Shown one piece after another: positions 5,349 through 7,941 of a stretch of DNA of 7,941 bases. The stretch lies in assembly GCA_905210055.1 (NCBI GenBank), contig CAJLVH010000085.1:1-7941 (forward strand), in the 5' to 3' direction. The position numbers and the translations under genes were made by a program. Origin of the DNA: an uncultured Enorma sp. (GTDB lineage: Bacteria; Actinomycetota; Coriobacteriia; Coriobacteriales; Coriobacteriaceae). The notes beneath the pieces were generated by a model. That model saw nothing but the letters and a program-made list of their open reading frames with translations, ran no database searches and had not been told where the DNA came from. Within the stretch, counting starts at the first letter, position 1, and each line of letters opens with the position of its first letter.

Positions 5349-6401
5349 GTGGACGTATCGCTAGCCCATTTCGTCGGCCAGGTCATGACGAACCCCATTC
5401 TGGCCGTCACGGTTCTGCTGACCCTGGGCGTCATCTTCGTCAACGGCTGGACGGACGCGCCGAACGCCATCGCAACGGCCGTCACCACCAGGAGCATCAG
5501 CATCCGGCCTGCGATCATCATGAGCGCCGTGTTCAATTTCCTCGGCGTGCTGCTCATGACGATGATCAACTCGTCGGTTGCTTCCACCATCTCAAACATG
5601 GTTGACTTCGGAGCGAACACGCACATGGCGCTCATCGCGCTGTGCGCCGCGTTGTTCTCGATCGTTGTCTACAGCGTGGGGGCGTCGATCTTCGGCATCC
5701 CCACGAGCGAGAGCCATAGCCTCATCGCCGGTCTCACCGGTGCCGCGCTCGCCGTTCAGGGCGGTCTTGACGGCGTGAACGGCGAGGAGTGGATCAAGGT
5801 CATCTACGGCCTCTTCCTGAGCCTTGCTCTGGGCTTCGCGCTCGGTTGGGGCATCTGCAAGCTGCTCACCATAATTTGCGCGAACATGGATCGCCGGCGA
5901 ACGAATAAGGCCTTCAAGTATGCGCAGATCTTCGGTGCCGCCGCCATGAGCTTCATGCACGGCGCCCAGGATGGTCAGAAGTTCATCGGCGTGCTCTTGC
6001 TCGGCGTGGCGTTCTGCAACGGCCAGCCCGACCTCACGAGCGCCGTCATCCCCATCTGGCTCATGCTCCTTTGCAGCGTGACCATGGGTGTCGGCACGAG
6101 CGTGGGCGGCGAGAAGATCATCAAGTCCGTGGGCATGGATATGGTGAAGCTCGAGACGTTCCAAGGCTTCTCGGCCGACCTCGCCGGTGCGGCGTGCATC
6201 TTGCTCTCCACGCTCACCGGTATCCCCGTCTCCACGACGCATACCAAGACGAGCGCCATCATGGGTGTGGGCGCGGTGAAGCGCCTTTCTGCCATCAACT
6301 TCTCCGTGGTGAAGGACATGATGCTCACCTGGGTATTCACGTTCCCCGGATGCGGCCTCATCAGTTTCGCCATGGCGAAGCTCTTCATGATGGTGTTCTA
6401 G
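5349..6401 (+). CDS. pit: PiT-family inorganic phosphate permease
   Basis: The start is GTG at 5349, preceded by GAGGGAGA (5336-5343) at 5 nt. The 350-residue protein is almost all membrane helices. It has the two-fold PiT repeat: GWTDAPNAIATAV (33-45) and SFMHGAQDGQKFIGV (201-215) are the paired signatures (usually G-ND-AN-A and HGANDAQK), each followed by a Ser/Thr-His motif, GIPTSESHSLIAG (116-128) and GIPVSTTHTKTSA (291-303). A basic loop (DRRRTNKAFKYAQ, 181-193) joins the halves. PiT proteins carry low-affinity phosphate, often as a metal-phosphate complex, by H+ or Na+ symport. Small changes from consensus (Trp-Thr in the first motif, Gln and Gly in the third, SES in place of STT) are noted, but the key Asp and His are kept. 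The next gene encodes the usual DUF47 partner. Length is at the short end of the bacterial family. Confidence 0.93.
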   Translation: MDVSLAHFVGQVMTNPILAVTVLLTLGVIFVNGWTDAPNAIATAVTTRSISIRPAIIMSAVFNFLGVLLMTMINSSVASTISNMVDFGANTHMALIALCAALFSIVVYSVGASIFGIPTSESHSLIAGLTGAALAVQGGLDGVNGEEWIKVIYGLFLSLALGFALGWGICKLLTIICANMDRRRTNKAFKYAQIFGAAAMSFMHGAQDGQKFIGVLLLGVAFCNGQPDLTSAVIPIWLMLLCSVTMGVGTSVGGEKIIKSVGMDMVKLETFQGFSADLAGAACILLSTLTGIPVSTTHTKTSAIMGVGAVKRLSAINFSVVKDMMLTWVFTFPGCGLISFAMAKLFMMVF

Positions 6402-6429
6402 ATCGGTCTTTCGGCCCCTTCGGCCTGTC

Positions 6430-6446
6430 GCACCGTATCTCGGTGC
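6430..6446 (+). other. Small intercistronic hairpin between pit and the DUF47 gene
   Basis: GCACCG (6430-6435) and CGGTGC (6441-6446) are perfect inverted repeats with a 5-nt loop and no T-run behind them. It is thus unlikely to end transcription, and the two genes are probably co-transcribed across this 81-bp gap. It may adjust mRNA stability or the gene ratio. Confidence 0.35.
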
Positions 6447-6482
6447 ATGCCATAGCAAGTCATTCGACATTTGGAGGATCTG

Positions 6483-7106
6483 GTGGCTAGGAAAAACGAC
6501 GCGTTCTACTTCGACGCCTTCTGCGCGTGCGCGGACTACTCGTGCCAGGCGGCACAGCTGCTCTCGAAGACCATGCATGAGTTCGATCCCGATACGATCG
6601 AAGAGAAGATCGAGGAGATGCATGCCATCGAGCAGGCGGCCGACGAGAAGAAGCATGAGATTCAGGACGCGCTCACCACGGCGTTCGTGACCCCCATCGA
6701 GCGCGAAGACATCGCCGAGCTGAGCGACTACCTCGATACGCTCACCGATCGGATCGAGGGCGTGCTGCATCGGCTGTACTTCGACAACATCCGCGAGATG
6801 CGCCCCGATGCACTCAAGATGGTCGATATGATCGTGCGCGGCTGCGACGCCATGCGCGAGGTCGTGGGTGAGCTCGCCCAGTTCAAGAAATCGAAGACCC
6901 TGCGTCAGCGCGTCGTCGAGCTCAACAGCATCGAGGAGGAGGCGGACGCGCTCTATATGCGCGCCATGCGCGAGCTGCACACCACCTGCACCGATCCCAT
7001 CGTGATCTTCACGTGGCATGAGACGTATTCGTTCCTCGAGTACTGCGTCGATTATTGCGAACACGTTGCCGACAAGATCGATGATATCGTGATGAAGAAC
7101 TCCTAG
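6483..7106 (+). CDS. DUF47 / PhoU-like protein, Pit accessory regulator
   Basis: The GTG at 6483 is chosen because GGAGG (6473-6477) lies 5 nt before it. An in-frame TTG at 6471 would put that ribosome binding site inside the coding region. The 207-residue, all-helical protein has the DUF47 hallmarks: IEQAADEKKHEI (49-60), FVTPIEREDIAELSDYLD (68-85), a second-half IEEEADALYMRAMREL (150-165) and YCEHVADKIDDIVMK (191-205). The E-x-x-A/V-D repeats bind metal clusters in PhoU relatives. DUF47 genes usually lie next to pit, and the proteins are thought to gate or regulate phosphate uptake. Here the gene follows pit by 81 bp in the same direction. The seven cysteines (14, 16, 21, 121, 169, 188, 192) seem many for a cytoplasmic protein of this size. 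Confidence 0.9.
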   Translation: MARKNDAFYFDAFCACADYSCQAAQLLSKTMHEFDPDTIEEKIEEMHAIEQAADEKKHEIQDALTTAFVTPIEREDIAELSDYLDTLTDRIEGVLHRLYFDNIREMRPDALKMVDMIVRGCDAMREVVGELAQFKKSKTLRQRVVELNSIEEEADALYMRAMRELHTTCTDPIVIFTWHETYSFLEYCVDYCEHVADKIDDIVMKNS

Positions 7107-7142
7107 GTTTCGGTCGTTCGAACCTTTTGGAGAACGGGCGCG

Positions 7143-7778
7143 ATGGATAGCTATAAGACCTTGCGTTCTGGCTTTGAGGCCACAGGCGAGTTCGTCGACC
7201 GCAAGAGCCGCTTTATCGCGCAACTCGCACACGTCGAGAACGAAGGCGAAGCCGCCGCGCACATCGCGGAAGTGCGTTCGCGGCATTTCGATGCGCGCCA
7301 TAACGTCCCCGCATGGATCTTAGCGGACGGTACGGAGCGGGCAAGCGACGACGGCGAGCCCCAGCGCACGAGCGGCATGCCCACGCTCGAGGTGCTGCGC
7401 GGCGCCGGTCTTCGCGACGTCTGCTGCGTGACGACGCGCTATTTCGGTGGCACGCTTCTGGGGCCGGGCGGGCTTGTGCGCGCCTACACGGCAGCGGCGC
7501 AAGCAGCGATAGGGGAGGCGCGTGCCGCGGGGCAACTCGTGGAGATGACGAGCGTGGTGCCGATGGAGGTTCACACGGCGTATGCGCGCTATGAACAGGT
7601 GCTGCGCCTTGTGGAGCAGGCAGGCGGCAAGGTCACGGACTCGGCGTTCACAGACGAGGTGATGCTGTCGCTTGTGTTCCATACGGGCGACGAGACGGGT
7701 TTCGTCGCCGCCTTCACCGAGCTTATGAACGGCAGACCGCAGCTTTCAGTGGGTTCGCCGCGCTTTGCCGAGTTCTAG
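7143..7778 (+). CDS. YigZ / IMPACT family protein (UPF0029)
   Basis: The start ATG at 7143 has GGAGAA (7129-7134) 8 nt upstream and lies 36 bp after the DUF47 gene, suggesting one transcript. The 211-residue length is normal. The N-terminal UPF0029 domain shows KSRFIAQ (21-27), ARHNVPAWIL (51-60), the DDGEP-x-x-TSGMP motif (69-80) and TRYFGGTLLGPGGLVRAY (98-115), the strongest signature of the family. A DUF1949-type ferredoxin-like domain occupies about 140-195. Eukaryotic IMPACT affects translation control through Gcn1. The bacterial members have no settled function, though a ribosome or nucleic-acid link has been proposed. Its place behind phosphate uptake genes is probably chance or loose co-expression. 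Family membership is clear; function is not. Confidence 0.93.
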   Translation: MDSYKTLRSGFEATGEFVDRKSRFIAQLAHVENEGEAAAHIAEVRSRHFDARHNVPAWILADGTERASDDGEPQRTSGMPTLEVLRGAGLRDVCCVTTRYFGGTLLGPGGLVRAYTAAAQAAIGEARAAGQLVEMTSVVPMEVHTAYARYEQVLRLVEQAGGKVTDSAFTDEVMLSLVFHTGDETGFVAAFTELMNGRPQLSVGSPRFAEF

Positions 7779-7788
7779 AGCGCGATCG

Positions 7789-7941
7789 CTATGCTTCGGC
7801 GATGATGCGGACGGCCAGGCGCACCGCGTCCTCTATGCACCCTTCGCAGCTGCGGCGCATGCCGTCGGGAGACCCGACTCCTTTGAGTTCGCGGCAGATG
7901 GTGGTGCCGTTCATCTCTTGAAAGCCGTTCACCAGCTCGCG
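7789..7941 (-). CDS. C_GCAxxG_C_C family protein, C-terminal 50 residues (5' end outside window)
   Basis: On the minus strand the frame is open from the right edge to a TAG at 7789-7791. The 50 residues include NGTTICRELKGVG (11-23), then a short loop with a R-x-SCEGCIEDAVRLA stretch (30-43) and a helical end. This C-x-E-L-x-G ... C-x-x-C-(V/I)-E-D-A-V pattern is the tail of the small redox-type proteins annotated as C_GCAxxG_C_C family, whose N-terminal CGCA-type motif would lie outside the window. These proteins are thought to bind a metal or redox cofactor; function is unknown. It converges on the yigZ-like gene, with 10 bp between the stop codons and no visible terminator. The codon pattern and clean frame support it being real although it is cut. 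Confidence 0.8.
   Translation of the reverse strand, partial: RELVNGFQEMNGTTICRELKGVGSPDGMRRSCEGCIEDAVRLAVRIIAEA

Noticed and set aside
6471..6482. TTG start for the DUF47 protein
   Set aside because: It would place the strong GGAGG site inside the coding region; the GTG at 6483 is correctly spaced from it.
5592..7301. 569-codon open frame on the minus strand opposite pit, the DUF47 gene and the start of the yigZ-like gene
   Set aside because: It lies antisense to three clearly recognised genes, is rich in His/Arg/Gly/Leu as expected of GC-rich antisense frames, and shows no family motif.
7782..7789. GCGATCGC palindrome between the convergent genes at the right end
   Set aside because: A single perfect octamer resembling cyanobacterial HIP1; one copy in GC-rich DNA is compatible with chance and nothing else supports a function.

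Overview
The window suggests a high-GC, Gram-positive actinobacterium, most likely of the class Coriobacteriia (Collinsella-like). This rests on GC- and alanine-rich coding sequence, a Pro/Ala-rich DivIVA, a Gly-rich TPM protein next to PspA, and a type-A RNase P RNA. The taxonomic call is inference; no marker gene here settles it. Nine protein genes (two cut by the window edges) and one RNA gene fill most of the sequence, and no classical insertion sequence, CRISPR array or tRNA is visible.

Left part (1-2623). The C-terminal half of a DivIVA-type coiled-coil protein ends at an intrinsic terminator. A two-gene unit follows: a membrane protein with a Gly/Arg/Ser-rich N-terminal tail and a TPM domain, then a PspA/IM30 (ESCRT-III-like) protein, closed by a second terminator. 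This looks like an envelope-stress or membrane-maintenance pair. The cytoplasmic tail of the first protein and the C-terminal part of PspA share an identical seven-residue motif.

Middle (2624-4660). A long, nearly perfect hairpin (2645-2712) with no U-tract resembles a REP/MITE-type element. It lies at the convergent end of a small nitroreductase gene on the minus strand. Divergent from that gene is a FucO-like iron-dependent alcohol dehydrogenase (lactaldehyde reductase/1,2-propanediol or ethanol type), preceded by a small palindromic hairpin and followed by two terminator-like hairpins.

Right part (4700-7941). RNase P RNA (rnpB) is driven by an extended -10 promoter. A 260-bp, lower-GC leader follows, holding two pairs of 11-bp-spaced GTAA repeats that could be PHO-box-like. 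Next is a likely operon of a PiT phosphate permease (GTG start), its DUF47/PhoU-like partner (GTG start) and a YigZ/IMPACT-family protein. A convergent minus-strand gene fragment of the C_GCAxxG_C_C redox-protein family runs off the right edge.

Most genes are ordinary housekeeping or metabolic genes. The points most worth a second look are the TPM-PspA shared motif and Gly/Arg-rich tail, the long hairpin element, the periodic repeats upstream of the phosphate transporter, and the absence of TGA stop codons in a GC-rich genome.
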